NCBI RefSeq assembly: GCF_006538745.1
Contig: NZ_BJLR01000025.1
Span: forward strand, 124,001 to 188,000
Reading direction: 5' to 3'
From: Cellulomonas cellasea
GTDB taxonomy: Bacteria; Actinomycetota; Actinomycetes; Actinomycetales; Cellulomonadaceae
DNA: 64,000 nt
Below are positions 20,526 through 29,334 of the stretch, one piece after another. The notes below the pieces were generated by a model that saw only the letters and a program-made list of their open reading frames with translations, ran no database searches and had not been told where the DNA came from. How positions within the stretch are numbered: position 1 is the first letter of the stretch; each line of letters begins with the position of its first letter. A program made the translations under genes and the position numbers.

Positions 20526-21401
20526 TGTCGACGCGAGCGCCGACCGCAGAGCCGCGTCCATCGCCTCGACCGGCCCGGGTCGCCCGGTCATGAGCCGGAC
20601 CTGCTCGACCGCCTGGTGCAGCAGCATCCGCTCGCCCCCGACGACGGGTCCGCCGCTGCGGTCCCAGGCGACGGACAGCGCGGTCGGCCGCGGGTCGTAG
20701 GCGACGTCGAGCAGCACGCCGCGGACCGGCACGCCGTCGAGCTCCGCGGCCAGGTCGTCGGCGGCGCGCGGCGGGAGCGTCGAGACCACGACGTCGGCGC
20801 CGGGCACCTCGCGCGCGGCGGTCTCGAGCGGCGCGTACCGCGGCTCGACACCCATCCGGTGCGCGGCCCGCATGAGCCCGCCGACGCGCGCGATCGAGCG
20901 GACGTACACCACGGGGGTCGTGCACCCCAGCTGCGCGAGCGCGGCGAGCGTCGAGGCGGCCGTCGCGCCGCCGCCGAGCACGGCCGCGGTCCGCCGGACG
21001 GGTCCCCCGCCGGTCCCGAGCCCCTCGCCGAGCGCCGTCACGAGCCCGTACACGTCGGTGTTGGCGCCCGTGAGCACCGGCGTCCCGCGAGCGGGCTGGA
21101 CGAGCACCGTGTTGACGGCGCCGACGACGCCCGCGAGCGGCTCGACGTGGTCGAGCAGCGGCAGGACCGTCTGCTTGAGCGGCATCGTCAGGCTCAGACC
21201 CGCCCACGAGGCGTCGAGCGCGCCGACGAACGCGGCGAGGCCGTCCTCGGTCACGTCGACCGGGTCGTAGCGCCAGTCGTCGAGCCCGAGCGCGGCGTAC
21301 GCGGCACGGTGCAGCACCGGCGACAGCGAGTGCGCGACGGGGTGCCCGAGCACCGCCGCCCGGCGGCCCGCGCCGCCGTCGGCTGCGTGCGCGTCCGTCA
21401 C
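20511..21401 (-). CDS. aroE: Shikimate dehydrogenase
   Basis: NADPH-dependent reduction of 3-dehydroshikimate to shikimate. The 296-residue protein contains AVLGHPVAHSLSPVLHRAAY (shikimate-binding Ser pair), LSLTMPLKQTVLPLLD with the catalytic Lys, GANTDVYGL, the nucleotide loop VLGGGATAASTLAAL and a C-terminal GERMLLHQAVEQVRLMTG. GTG 21401 overlaps the mltG stop as GTGA. It closes the alaS-ruvX-mltG-aroE operon and, together with aroC, brackets the pilus locus. Confidence 0.94.
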   Translation of the reverse strand: MTDAHAADGGAGRRAAVLGHPVAHSLSPVLHRAAYAALGLDDWRYDPVDVTEDGLAAFVGALDASWAGLSLTMPLKQTVLPLLDHVEPLAGVVGAVNTVLVQPARGTPVLTGANTDVYGLVTALGEGLGTGGGPVRRTAAVLGGGATAASTLAALAQLGCTTPVVYVRSIARVGGLMRAAHRMGVEPRYAPLETAAREVPGADVVVSTLPPRAADDLAAELDGVPVRGVLLDVAYDPRPTALSVAWDRSGGPVVGGERMLLHQAVEQVRLMTGRPGPVEAMDAALRSALASTPATR

Positions 21402-22549
21402 GACGTGGGGTTCTCCTTCTGCCACTGGCGCAGGAGCGCGACGTTCTCCTGGTGCTCGGTGTACGTCTCGGAGAACATCGTCTCGCCGGTCTCGAGGTTG
21501 ATCGCGACCCAGAAGATCCACGGGCCGGGTGTCGGTGCGAGCACCGCGTCGATCGACTTCTCGCCGGGCGACGCGATGGGCGTCGGCGGCAGGCCGGTGT
21601 TCATCTCGAGGTTGTACGGGTTCTCGACGCTCTTGTCGGCCGTGGTCAGACCGGTCCCCGGCTTGCCCAGGCCGTACGCGAGCGACGCGTCGATCTGCAG
21701 GATCATGTCCTTGTCGAGCCGGTTCTGGATCGCCTGCGCGATCTTGCCGCGGTCCTCGTCGCGGCGCGCCTCCCGCTCGACGAGCGAGGCGCGGATCAGC
21801 ACGTCCTGCCACTGCTCGCGCGGGATCTGCTTCGCGGTGAGGACCCCGACCGTCTGGTCGACCATCTGCTTGACGACGCTCGCTGCCGTCGCGCCCGGCT
21901 CGATCTGGTACGTCGCGGGGTACAGCCAGCCCTCGACGTTGCCGCCGGCCTCGGCGGGGAGCCCGACGGCCGGGTCGGCGACCGCGGCGTTGAGCGCGTC
22001 GACCGGGATGCCGGTGACCTCGTTGACCCGCGTGAAGACGTCGTCGCGCGAGAGCCCCTCGGCGACGGTGACCTTGAGGGACACCCGGTTGGCGGTGTTG
22101 AGGAGGGCCGCGACCGCGTCGCTCGCCTTCATCTGGAGCTGGAGCGTGTACGTGCCGGGCTGGATGCTCGGGGCGTCGGGGTTCGCGGTGAACGCTGCGG
22201 TGAACGCGCTGGTCGTGGCGACGACGCCCGCGTCCACGAGCTTCTGCCCGATCGCACCGCCGGAGTCGCCCTGCGCGACGGCCACCTGGACCTCGCCGCT
22301 GCCGGGGCCGGGGTAGTCCGTGACCGTGTCCTCGCCGCCCCCGCTGGACAGCATGGGGCCGACGACGCTCCAGACGACGTACCCGGCACCGAGCACGAGG
22401 GCGAGGGCCATGACGATCACGACGATGCTGCGGCGGCGGCGCTTGCGGCGCTCCTTGGCCTTGCGGGCCTTGCCGCGCTGGCGGGCACGGCGCGACGCGG
22501 CGGGCTCGCTCGCGGCTTGCGTCGGTGCGCCGAGGAAGAGGTCACTCAC
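21398..22549 (-). CDS. mltG: Endolytic murein transglycosylase MltG
   Basis: Membrane-anchored lytic transglycosylase (YceG family) that cleaves nascent glycan strands. The 383-residue protein has a basic cytosolic start (RRARQRGKARKAKERRKRRRR), one membrane helix (SIVVIVMALALVLGAGYVVW), a LysM-like region, then the YceG core with NVEGWLYPATYQIEPGATA, ASLVEREARRDEDRGKIAQ (catalytic Glu in LVERE) and NPYNLEMNTGLPPTPIASPG. GTG 22549 has GAAGAGA upstream and overlaps the ruvX stop by 8 bases. Confidence 0.93.
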   Translation of the reverse strand: MSDLFLGAPTQAASEPAASRRARQRGKARKAKERRKRRRRSIVVIVMALALVLGAGYVVWSVVGPMLSSGGGEDTVTDYPGPGSGEVQVAVAQGDSGGAIGQKLVDAGVVATTSAFTAAFTANPDAPSIQPGTYTLQLQMKASDAVAALLNTANRVSLKVTVAEGLSRDDVFTRVNEVTGIPVDALNAAVADPAVGLPAEAGGNVEGWLYPATYQIEPGATAASVVKQMVDQTVGVLTAKQIPREQWQDVLIRASLVEREARRDEDRGKIAQAIQNRLDKDMILQIDASLAYGLGKPGTGLTTADKSVENPYNLEMNTGLPPTPIASPGEKSIDAVLAPTPGPWIFWVAINLETGETMFSETYTEHQENVALLRQWQKENPTS

Positions 22550-23165
22550 GTTCTCTTCCCTCCGATCCCTGGCTCGTCGGTCCGTCGTGCCGCTCATCTG
22601 CACCGTCCTGCAGTCTCGTCCGTCCGTCCCCGCAGCCACCCGCGTCACGCGCGACCACCGGCGGGTCCGCGTCGACCCGTTCCCCCGCCCGTGCACCCGT
22701 GACCCGCTCCGCGTCCAACGCGGTCTGCAGGATCACCACCGCGGCCGCCTGGTCGACGACCTGCCGGTGGCTGCGCCCGGCCCGGCCGGACGCGCGTAGC
22801 GCCTGATGGGCGGACACCGTGCTCATCCGCTCGTCGACCATCCGCACCGGGACGGGTGCGACGGCCTGCGCCAGCACCACAGCGTACGCGCGCGCGGCCT
22901 CGGATGCGGCACCTTCGACTCCGGAGAGGTGTCGGGGAAGTCCGACATACACGACAGCGGCCGCGCGCTCCTCCGCCTCCGCGGCGATGCGCCGCACGTC
23001 GGCGGGCAGCGCCCCGGGGGCCGGCCGGCGGGTGTCGCGGGGCACGGTGTCGACCGGGGTCGCGATCAGCCCGTCGGGGTCGCTCGAGGCGAGCCCGACC
23101 CGGACGCTCCCCACGTCGACCCCGAGGCGGCTCCCGCGCGTGACCGGTGCAGCGGATCCCTGCAC
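22542..23165 (-). CDS. ruvX: RuvX/YqgF family nuclease
   Basis: RNase H-fold nuclease (YqgF), implicated in Holliday junction resolution or 16S rRNA processing. The core LGVDVGSVRVGLASSDPDGL, YVGLPRHLSGVEG, VRMVDERMSTVSA and VDQAAAVVILQTALD matches the family with its acidic residues. GTG 23165 starts one base after the alaS stop codon. The C-terminal ~45 residues after the core are rich in Asp/Arg/Gly and look non-conserved. Confidence 0.88.
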   Translation of the reverse strand: MQGSAAPVTRGSRLGVDVGSVRVGLASSDPDGLIATPVDTVPRDTRRPAPGALPADVRRIAAEAEERAAAVVYVGLPRHLSGVEGAASEAARAYAVVLAQAVAPVPVRMVDERMSTVSAHQALRASGRAGRSHRQVVDQAAAVVILQTALDAERVTGARAGERVDADPPVVARDAGGCGDGRTRLQDGADERHDGPTSQGSEGRERE

Positions 23166-23166
23166 C

Positions 23167-25875
23167 TCAGGCCGCCGCGCCGATCTCGGCCCGCAGGCCG
23201 TCGAGCGCGGCTCCGAGCCGGCTCGCGTCCGTGCCGCCACCCTGCGCGAGGTCGTCCTTGCCGCCGCCCCCACCGCCGAGCACGCCGGACGCGGTCTTCA
23301 CGAGCGCACCGGCCCGCACCCCGCGCTCGCGCGCGGCCGCGTTCGTCGCGACGACGACGACCGGGCGGCCCTTGGCGACGCCGCCGACCGCCACGACCGC
23401 CGGCGCCGACTCCCCGAGGCGCGCGCGGACGTCGAGCACGAGCGTCCGCAGGTCGTCCGCCGAGGACACCTCGCCGGCGTCGTGCGCGACGACCCGGACC
23501 CCGCCCGCGTCGACCGCGCCGGACGCGAGCGCGGCCGCACCCGCGAGCACCTGCGCCTGGCGCAGCGCCGCGAGCTCCTTCTCCGACTCCTTGAGCCGCG
23601 TGAGCAGCGACGACACGCGGTCGCCCAGCTCGTCGGGCCGGGCGCCGAGCAGGCCCGAGAGCTGGCCGACGAGCGCGTGCTCCTTGGCCTGGAACCCGTA
23701 CGCGCCGTCGCCGACGAGCGCGTCGACGCGCCGGACGCCCGAGCCGATCGAGGACTCCCCGAGCAGCGTCACGAGCCCGAGCTGGCCCGAGCGGCGCACG
23801 TGGGTCCCGGCGCACAGCTCGCGCGACCAGTCCCCGCCGATCGACACCACGCGCACTCGGTCGCCGTACTTCTCGCCGAACAGCGCCATGGCCCCGAGCG
23901 CGCGCGCCTCGGCGATCGGCATGACCTCGTCGGTCACGTCGAGGTCCTCCGCGAGCTGGGTGTTGACGCGCTCCTCGATCTCGGAGAGCGCACCCGCGGG
24001 CACCGCGGCGCTCGACCGGAAGTCGAAGCGGATGCGGCTCGGGGCGTTCTCGGAGCCGGCCTGCGTCGCGGTGTCACCGAGCGCCTCGCGCAGCGCCTTG
24101 TGCACCATGTGCGTCGCGGTGTGGGCGCGGCTGATCGCCTTGCGGCGCACGACGTCGATCGTCGCGGTGCCGGCCTCGCCGAACGTGACGGTGCCGTCGA
24201 CCAGCCGGCCGTGGTGCACCGACAGCCCCTTGACGGGCGCCTGGACGTCGTCGACCTCGATCCGCGCGCCGCCGTCGAGCACGATCACGCCGTGGTCGGC
24301 GAGCTGGCCGCCCGACTCCGCGTAGAACGGCGTGCGGTCGAGCACGACCTCGACGTCGGCCGGCGCGGTCGCCGCGGGGGCGGGCACGCCGTCGACGAGC
24401 AGCCCGACGACGCGCGAGCGCGACGTGGTGTCGGTGTAGCCGAGGAACTCGACCGGGCCGGCCTTCTCGCTGCTGAGCGTGGAGTGCAGCTCCTGGTACG
24501 CGGCGGTGTCCGCGCGCCCGGCACGCTTCGCGAGCGCGTCGGCGCGGGCGCGCTGGCGCTGGGCCTGCATGAGCGAGCGGAACGCGGTCTCGTCGACCGA
24601 CACGCCCTGCTCCGCGGCCATCTCGAGCGTGAGGTCGATCGGGAAGCCGTACGTGTCGTGCAGCTGGAACGCCTGCTCGCCCGAGAGCAGCGGCGTCGCC
24701 GACGGGGCGTCTCCTCCGGCCTGGGTCTTCACCGTGCGCACCGCGGTGTCGAGGATCGTCGTGCCGGCGGCGAGCGTGCGGCGGAACGCGTCCTCCTCGG
24801 CGTACGCGACCGTGCTGATGCGGTCGAACCGCTCCGCGAGCTCGGGGTAGGACGGGCTCATCGCGTCCTTGCTCACCGGCAGGAGCGTCGGCAGCGCGAG
24901 GTCCTCGACGCCGAGCAGGCGCATCGCGCGGACCGAGCGGCGCAGCAGGCGGCGCAGCACGTAGCCGCGGCCCTCGTTCGAGGGCGTCACCCCGTCGCCC
25001 ATGAGCATGAGGCTGCTCCGGACGTGGTCGGCGACGACGCGCATGCGGACGTCGTCGTCGCGATCGGCGCCGTAGCGGCGGCCCGAGAGCTCCTGCGCCG
25101 CCTGGATGACCGGGAAGACCTCGTCGATCTCGTACATGTTGTCGACGCCCTGCAGCAGGTACGCGACGCGCTCGAGCCCCATGCCGGTGTCGATGTTCTT
25201 CTGCTGGAGCTCCCCGAGGATCGGGAAGTCCTCCTTGCCGCCGCCGTCGCCCCGCTCGTACTGCATGAAGACGAGGTTCCAGATCTCGATGTAGCGGTCC
25301 TCGTCGACCACGGGCCCGCCCTCGGCGCCGTACTCCGGCCCGCGGTCGACGTAGATCTCCGAGCACGGGCCGGCCGGGCCGCGCGCCCCCGTCGACCAGT
25401 AGTTGTCCTTCATCCCGCGGCGCTGGATGCGCTCGTCGGGCAGCCCGGCGATGCGCTTCCAGAGCGCGGCCGCCTCGTCGTCGTCGTGGTAGACGGTGAC
25501 CCAGATCGTCTCGGGGTCGAACCCGAAGCCCCCGTCCGCGGTGGAGCCCGTGACGAGCTCCCACGCGTACGTGATGGCGCCTTCCTTGAAGTAGTCGCCG
25601 AACGAGAAGTTGCCGTTCATCTGGAAGAACGTGCCGTGCCGGGTCGTCTTGCCGACCTCTTCGATGTCCAGCGTGCGCACGCACTTCTGCACGCTCGTCG
25701 CACGCGGCCACGGCGCGGTCTGCTCGCCGAGCATGTACGGGATGAACGGCACCATGCCCGCGATGACGAACAGCGTCGAGGGGTCGGGCGAGATGAGCGG
25801 GGCCGACGGGACGACGGTGTGCCCGCGGCCCTCGAAGTAGTCGAGCCAGCGCTGGCGGATCTCGGCGGTACGCAT
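23167..25875 (-). CDS. alaS: Alanyl-tRNA synthetase
   Basis: Charges tRNA-Ala. The 902-residue length is normal. The N-terminal class II core starts [28 protein letters not shown] (motif region), with [25 protein letters not shown]; the editing domain has [15 protein letters not shown] (HxxxH zinc site) with the Cys-His partner in [16 protein letters not shown]; the C-terminal Gly-rich segment [18 protein letters not shown] matches the C-Ala domain. It is the first translated gene of a close-packed alaS-ruvX-mltG-aroE cluster. Confidence 0.97.
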   Translation of the reverse strand: MRTAEIRQRWLDYFEGRGHTVVPSAPLISPDPSTLFVIAGMVPFIPYMLGEQTAPWPRATSVQKCVRTLDIEEVGKTTRHGTFFQMNGNFSFGDYFKEGAITYAWELVTGSTADGGFGFDPETIWVTVYHDDDEAAALWKRIAGLPDERIQRRGMKDNYWSTGARGPAGPCSEIYVDRGPEYGAEGGPVVDEDRYIEIWNLVFMQYERGDGGGKEDFPILGELQQKNIDTGMGLERVAYLLQGVDNMYEIDEVFPVIQAAQELSGRRYGADRDDDVRMRVVADHVRSSLMLMGDGVTPSNEGRGYVLRRLLRRSVRAMRLLGVEDLALPTLLPVSKDAMSPSYPELAERFDRISTVAYAEEDAFRRTLAAGTTILDTAVRTVKTQAGGDAPSATPLLSGEQAFQLHDTYGFPIDLTLEMAAEQGVSVDETAFRSLMQAQRQRARADALAKRAGRADTAAYQELHSTLSSEKAGPVEFLGYTDTTSRSRVVGLLVDGVPAPAATAPADVEVVLDRTPFYAESGGQLADHGVIVLDGGARIEVDDVQAPVKGLSVHHGRLVDGTVTFGEAGTATIDVVRRKAISRAHTATHMVHKALREALGDTATQAGSENAPSRIRFDFRSSAAVPAGALSEIEERVNTQLAEDLDVTDEVMPIAEARALGAMALFGEKYGDRVRVVSIGGDWSRELCAGTHVRRSGQLGLVTLLGESSIGSGVRRVDALVGDGAYGFQAKEHALVGQLSGLLGARPDELGDRVSSLLTRLKESEKELAALRQAQVLAGAAALASGAVDAGGVRVVAHDAGEVSSADDLRTLVLDVRARLGESAPAVVAVGGVAKGRPVVVVATNAAARERGVRAGALVKTASGVLGGGGGGKDDLAQGGGTDASRLGAALDGLRAEIGAAA

Positions 25876-25990
25876 GGGATTCTCGGTTCCTTCGGTGTGT
25901 GCCGGTCGCTGTCGGCGGTGATGTCAGTCTGACGTGCGGGGGCCCCGGTCAGTTCCGCGGGGCCGTCCGCGTCCGTCAGGAGGACGTCGG

Positions 25991-26359
25991 TCAGTAGAAC
26001 GAGTAGGGCAGGTCCCCGTCGGCGTCGTCCGGGTCCTCGGTGGCGGGCCGGCGGTGCGCCGCGCGACGCCCGCGCGCGGCCGGCTCGGCGTCCTCCGCCG
26101 CACGGCGGCGGGCGCGCTCCTCGCGCAGCGCGTCCACGTCGACGTCGCCGACGAGGTCGTGCGTGAGCTGCTCCTCGCGCTCCGCGAGCCCCGCGAGGAA
26201 CTCGGAGCGGGCGGTGCGGGCGGCCGTGGTCACCTGCTGGACGACGCCGAGGGCCTCCCCCGTGCCGGCGGGCAGGTACCCGGTCACGACGTCGCGCGCG
26301 CGCCGCACCGCCACGAGCGTCACGGTCGCGCCGACGGCGACCCAGAACAGGCGCCGCAT
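25991..26359 (-). CDS. Small DUF6167-like membrane-associated protein
   Basis: A 122-residue protein conserved next to alaS in actinobacteria; function unknown. It begins MRRLFWVAVGATVTLVAVRR, a short hydrophobic helix followed by basic residues, and then a charged helical region rich in Ala, Glu and Arg (SEFLAGLAEREEQLTHDL). Its ATG shares one base with the stop of the DUF948-like gene, so the two are translated as a pair. Confidence 0.7.
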   Translation of the reverse strand: MRRLFWVAVGATVTLVAVRRARDVVTGYLPAGTGEALGVVQQVTTAARTARSEFLAGLAEREEQLTHDLVGDVDVDALREERARRRAAEDAEPAARGRRAAHRRPATEDPDDADGDLPYSFY

Positions 26360-26730
26360 CAGCGGGTCCTCGACGCCTTCGCGGTCGCGCCGAGCCCGGA
26401 CAGCGCCCGCCGCACGCCGTAGGAGAACGCAGCGACCTTGATCATCGGGCCGCCGACCGTCGCCGCGAACAGCGACGTGAGCGCCGAGACGTTCGCGGAG
26501 ACCTGCGCCGCGGACGTGGTGATCTGGTCGACGCGCTCGAGCTGGCCGTTGGTGGACGCCACGACGGCCGCGGTCTCGTCGATCACCGGGAGCGTGTGCT
26601 CGGTGACCTTGCGCAGCGACACGGTCGCCTCGTCGAAGGTCCGGCCGAGCTTCACGAGCGGCACCGCCAGGACGCCCACGAGGATGAGGAAGGCAGACGC
26701 CGCCACGATCCCTGCGATGTCTCCGAGCAT
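26359..26730 (-). CDS. DUF948-like membrane protein
   Basis: A 123-residue protein with an N-terminal membrane helix (GIVAASAFLILVGVLAVPLVKLG) followed by an amphipathic helical region (TFDEATVSLRKVTEHTLPVID, VASTNGQLERVDQITTSAAQV) typical of DUF948 proteins, which sit beside alaS in many Gram-positive genomes. The role is unknown; a membrane-bound coiled-coil scaffold is suggested by the pattern. ATG start with GGAGGG upstream. Confidence 0.75.
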   Translation of the reverse strand: MLGDIAGIVAASAFLILVGVLAVPLVKLGRTFDEATVSLRKVTEHTLPVIDETAAVVASTNGQLERVDQITTSAAQVSANVSALTSLFAATVGGPMIKVAAFSYGVRRALSGLGATAKASRTR

Positions 26731-26779
26731 GACGACCCTCCTGGAAGCGTGCGACCGGGCGCCCGCCCGATCCTGCGAA

Positions 26780-26785
26780 ACCCTA
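26780..26785 (-). promoter_or_regulatory. -10 box before the DUF948-like gene
   Basis: TAGGGT on the minus strand, about 50 bases before the start codon. No clear -35 box; single-box support only. Confidence 0.3.
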
Positions 26786-26797
26786 CCCGGACAGCAC

Positions 26798-26837
26798 AGC
26801 GCCCCGCGTGCGCCGGGTTCGGCACGCGCGGGGCGCT
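26798..26837 (-). terminator. rpsD terminator
   Basis: AGCGCCCCGC...GTGC arms pair with GCAC..GCGGGGCGCT across a 10-base loop with a two-base bulge, beginning about 22 bases past the rpsD stop. Confidence 0.7.
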
Positions 26838-26859
26838 GAGGTGCTGCGACGCGCCGGTG

Positions 26860-27486
26860 TCAGCGCGCGTAGTACTCGACGACGAGCTGGACCTCGCAGG
26901 TCACGGGGACCTCGGCGCGCTTGGGGTGGCGCACGAGGACCGCGCTGAGCTTCTCCAGCTGCACGTCGATGTAGCCCGGGACGGCCGGCAGGACGTCGCG
27001 GTGCGCACCGGCGGCGGCGACCTGGAACGGCACGGTCGCCTGGCTCTTCGGCTTGACCTGGAGGGTCTGGCCCGGCTTCACGCGGAACGACGGGCGGTCC
27101 ACGATCTTGCCGTCGACGAGCACGTGACGGTGCACGACGACCTGGCGGGCCTGGAGGATCGTGCGGGCGAAGCCGGCACGCAGGACGAGCGCGTCGAGAC
27201 GCGTCTCGAGGTTCTCGACGAGCGCCTCACCGGTCAGGCCCGGGGCCTTGCGGGCGTCCTCGTACGCACGGGCGAGCTGCTTCTCGCGGAGCGCGTACTG
27301 CGCACGCAGGCGCTGCTTCTCGCGGAGACGGACGGCGTAGTCGGACTCGGTCCGACGGCGCGCGCGGCCGTGCTCGCCCGGGGGGTAGGGACGCTTCTCG
27401 AAGTGCTTGACAGCCTTGGGCGTCAGCGCGAGGCCGAGGGCGCGCGAGAGGCGCACCTGGCGACGCGAGCGGGTCACACTGCTCAC
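26860..27486 (-). CDS. rpsD: 30S ribosomal protein S4
   Basis: Primary 16S rRNA-binding protein of the small subunit. The 208-residue form starts at GTG 27486 with AGGAAG upstream (an in-frame start 10 codons earlier lacks one). Typical segments are SRRQVRLSRALGLALTPKAV, KRPYPPGEHG, QRLRAQYALREKQLARAY, and the S4 RNA-binding fold LETRLDALVLRAGFARTILQ with HVLVDGKIVDRPSFRVKPGQ. Monocistronic: own promoter region about 185 bases upstream and a terminator downstream. It lacks the zinc-finger Cys set, so it is the C-minus form. Confidence 0.96.
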   Translation of the reverse strand: MSSVTRSRRQVRLSRALGLALTPKAVKHFEKRPYPPGEHGRARRRTESDYAVRLREKQRLRAQYALREKQLARAYEDARKAPGLTGEALVENLETRLDALVLRAGFARTILQARQVVVHRHVLVDGKIVDRPSFRVKPGQTLQVKPKSQATVPFQVAAAGAHRDVLPAVPGYIDVQLEKLSAVLVRHPKRAEVPVTCEVQLVVEYYAR

Positions 27487-27559
27487 AGACGTACTTCCTG
27501 TCGTTGTAGACGTCACACCCGACGCGGAGGACTCCGGCGGGGTGGGGCCGACCTTCGGT

Positions 27560-27581
27560 GCGCGACCCGTGTCGGTCGCGC
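27560..27581 (-). promoter_or_regulatory. Hairpin in the rpsD leader
   Basis: Perfect 8-bp stem (GCGCGACC with GGTCGCGC) and 6-base loop, 75 bases before the rpsD start within a ~185-base untranslated leader. It could belong to an S4 autoregulatory structure, which is known for rpsD in other bacteria, but I do not recognise a described motif. Confidence 0.35.
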
Positions 27582-27686
27582 GGCTAAGGCCCCAGGTGGT
27601 CGTCCGGCTCGTCGGGACGGCGCGTGCTCCCCGGTCTCCCGGGCCGCACCGTGCCGTCGCCCGCCGGGCAACCTGTACAGACTAGC

Positions 27687-27706
27687 GGGTGCACGCCGGT
27701 GCACCC
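27687..27706 (-). terminator. rarA terminator
   Basis: Perfect 8-bp stem (GGGTGCAC with GTGCACCC) with a 4-base loop, 7 bases past the rarA stop. The rpsD promoter region (TAGTCT box at about 27680-27685) begins immediately after it. Confidence 0.6.
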
Positions 27707-27713
27707 AATCGCG

Positions 27714-29165
27714 TCAGCCGTCGCTCGCGAGGATCGCCCGGATGCGCTCGAGCCGCTCGGACACCGACCGCTCGAAGCCGCGGTCGCTCGGCGTGTAGTA
27801 CCGCGTCCCGACGAGCTCGTCGGGCAGGTACTGCTGCGCGGCGACCGCGTGCGGCGCGTCGTGCGCGTACCGGTAGCCCTTCCCGTGGCCGAGCTCCTTC
27901 GCGCCGGCGTAGTGCGCGTCGCGCAGGTGCGCTGGGACCGATCCGATCCGCCCCGCACGCACGTCCGCGAGCGCGGCGTCGATCCCGGTGTACGCCGCGT
28001 TGGACTTCGGCGCCGTCGCGAGGTGCACGACCGCCTCGGCGAGGATGATCCGCGCCTCGGGCATGCCGATGAGCGCGACGGCCTGCGCGGCGGCGACCGC
28101 GGTCTGCAGCGCGCTCGGGTCCGCCATGCCGACGTCCTCCGCGGCGGCGATGACGATGCGGCGGGCGATGAAGCGGGGGTCCTCGCCGGCCGCGATCATG
28201 CGCGCGAGGTAGTGCAGCGACGCGTCGACGTCGGACCCGCGCATCGACTTGATGAACGCGCTGATGACGTCGTAGTGCTGGTCGCCGTCGCGGTCGTAGC
28301 GCACCGCGGCGACGTCGATCGCGCGCTCCACGGTCGCGAGGTCGACGACGGCGGGTGCGGGTGCGCCCGTGGGGCCGTCGTCCGGGCGCGCGTCCTCGTC
28401 CGGGCGCTGGTCCTCGTCGGGGCGCTCGTCCTCGTCGGGGCGCTCGTCGTGGTCCGCGAGCGCCGCACCGGCCGCGGCCTCGAGGATGGTCAGCGCCTTG
28501 CGCGCGTCCCCGCCCGCGAGCCGCAGGAGGTGCTCCTCGGCATCCTCGTCGAGCGTGACCGCTCCGCCGAGCCCGCGCTCGTCGAGCACCGCTCGGCGCA
28601 CGAGCGCGCGCACGTCCTCGACACCGAGCGGCTGGAGGGTCAGCAGGAGCGAGCGCGACAGCAGCGGGGAGTTCACCGAGAAGCTCGGGTTCTCGGTCGT
28701 CGCCGCGACGAGCGTGACCCAGCGGTTCTCCACGCTCGGCAGCAGCGCGTCCTGCTGGGCCTTGGTGAAACGGTGCACCTCGTCGATGAAGAGCACGGTC
28801 TCGCTGCCGTCGCCCGCGAGCCGGCGGCGGGCGTCGTCGATCACGGCGCGCACGTCCTTGACGCCCGCGGTGACCGCGGACAGCTCGACGAAGCGCCGTC
28901 CCGACGTCGCGGCGATGAGGTACGCGAGCGTCGTCTTGCCGGTCCCGGGCGGCCCCCACAGGACCACGGAGCTGGGCGCGGCGCGGCGGGAGGCCTCTCC
29001 CCCGGGCTCGACGAGGCGCCGCAGCGGCGACCCGGCGACGAGCAGGTGCCCCTGGCCGGCGACCTCGGCGAGGGTGCGCGGACGCATGCGCACCGCAAGG
29101 GGGGCACCGGCGGAGACCGTCGGCAGCCCCTGCGCGGTCGAGCTGACCGCGTCGAACAGGTCCAT
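27714..29165 (-). CDS. rarA: RarA/MgsA-type AAA ATPase with a DERPDE repeat insert
   Basis: Clamp-loader-like AAA+ ATPase acting at stalled replication forks. The 483-residue protein has [18 protein letters not shown], Walker [12 protein letters not shown], Walker [17 protein letters not shown], sensor-1 AATTENPSF, and the C-terminal tetramerisation part [20 protein letters not shown]...[13 protein letters not shown]. Between the AAA lid and that domain lies an insert of four DERPDE-type hexapeptide repeats (28385-28455). The ATG 29165 follows TAGGCT by seven bases, so the mRNA is likely leaderless. Confidence 0.93.
   Translation of the reverse strand: MDLFDAVSSTAQGLPTVSAGAPLAVRMRPRTLAEVAGQGHLLVAGSPLRRLVEPGGEASRRAAPSSVVLWGPPGTGKTTLAYLIAATSGRRFVELSAVTAGVKDVRAVIDDARRRLAGDGSETVLFIDEVHRFTKAQQDALLPSVENRWVTLVAATTENPSFSVNSPLLSRSLLLTLQPLGVEDVRALVRRAVLDERGLGGAVTLDEDAEEHLLRLAGGDARKALTILEAAAGAALADHDERPDEDERPDEDQRPDEDARPDDGPTGAPAPAVVDLATVERAIDVAAVRYDRDGDQHYDVISAFIKSMRGSDVDASLHYLARMIAAGEDPRFIARRIVIAAAEDVGMADPSALQTAVAAAQAVALIGMPEARIILAEAVVHLATAPKSNAAYTGIDAALADVRAGRIGSVPAHLRDAHYAGAKELGHGKGYRYAHDAPHAVAAQQYLPDELVGTRYYTPSDRGFERSVSERLERIRAILASDG
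28385..28455. repeat. 18-base tandem repeat inside rarA
   Basis: Four imperfect 18-base units (minus strand GACGAGCGCCCCGACGAG type) encode [18 protein letters not shown]. They stay in frame and lie between folded domains. Confidence 0.75.
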
Positions 29166-29208
29166 GGCGTCGAGCCTACGCACCGCCGCCCACGTGCCCG
29201 GCCCGCCC

Positions 29209-29304
29209 GACGCGCTCCCGCGGGACGGGCCCGTCCGCCGGACGCGCGCCCGGCGGGACGGTCCGGCCCCCCGAACGCGCCCACGCGGGACGCCCGGTGT
29301 GCGG
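29209..29304. repeat. Three degenerate 32-base tandem repeats
   Basis: Units begin at 29209, 29241 and 29273 with the shared core GACGCGC-CCC-GCGGGACGG (unit 3 starts GAACGCGC). They fill most of the divergent gap between rarA and the MMPL gene. Confidence 0.6.
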
Positions 29305-29334
29305 TCGCGCGCGCGTTGCTGCGATGCTGACGCC

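Noticed and set aside
18221-20593. 790-codon plus-strand open frame opposite pilB
   Set aside because: Shadow of pilB and the pilB-pilT gap, with typical His/Arg/Asp-rich shadow composition.
22819-25932. 1037-codon plus-strand open frame opposite alaS
   Set aside because: Shadow of alaS; no ribosome-binding site or domain and the opposite strand codes for an unmistakable enzyme.
28385-28455. Short regular repeats that might suggest a CRISPR array
   Set aside because: 18-base units without unique spacers, in frame inside rarA; they encode a peptide repeat.
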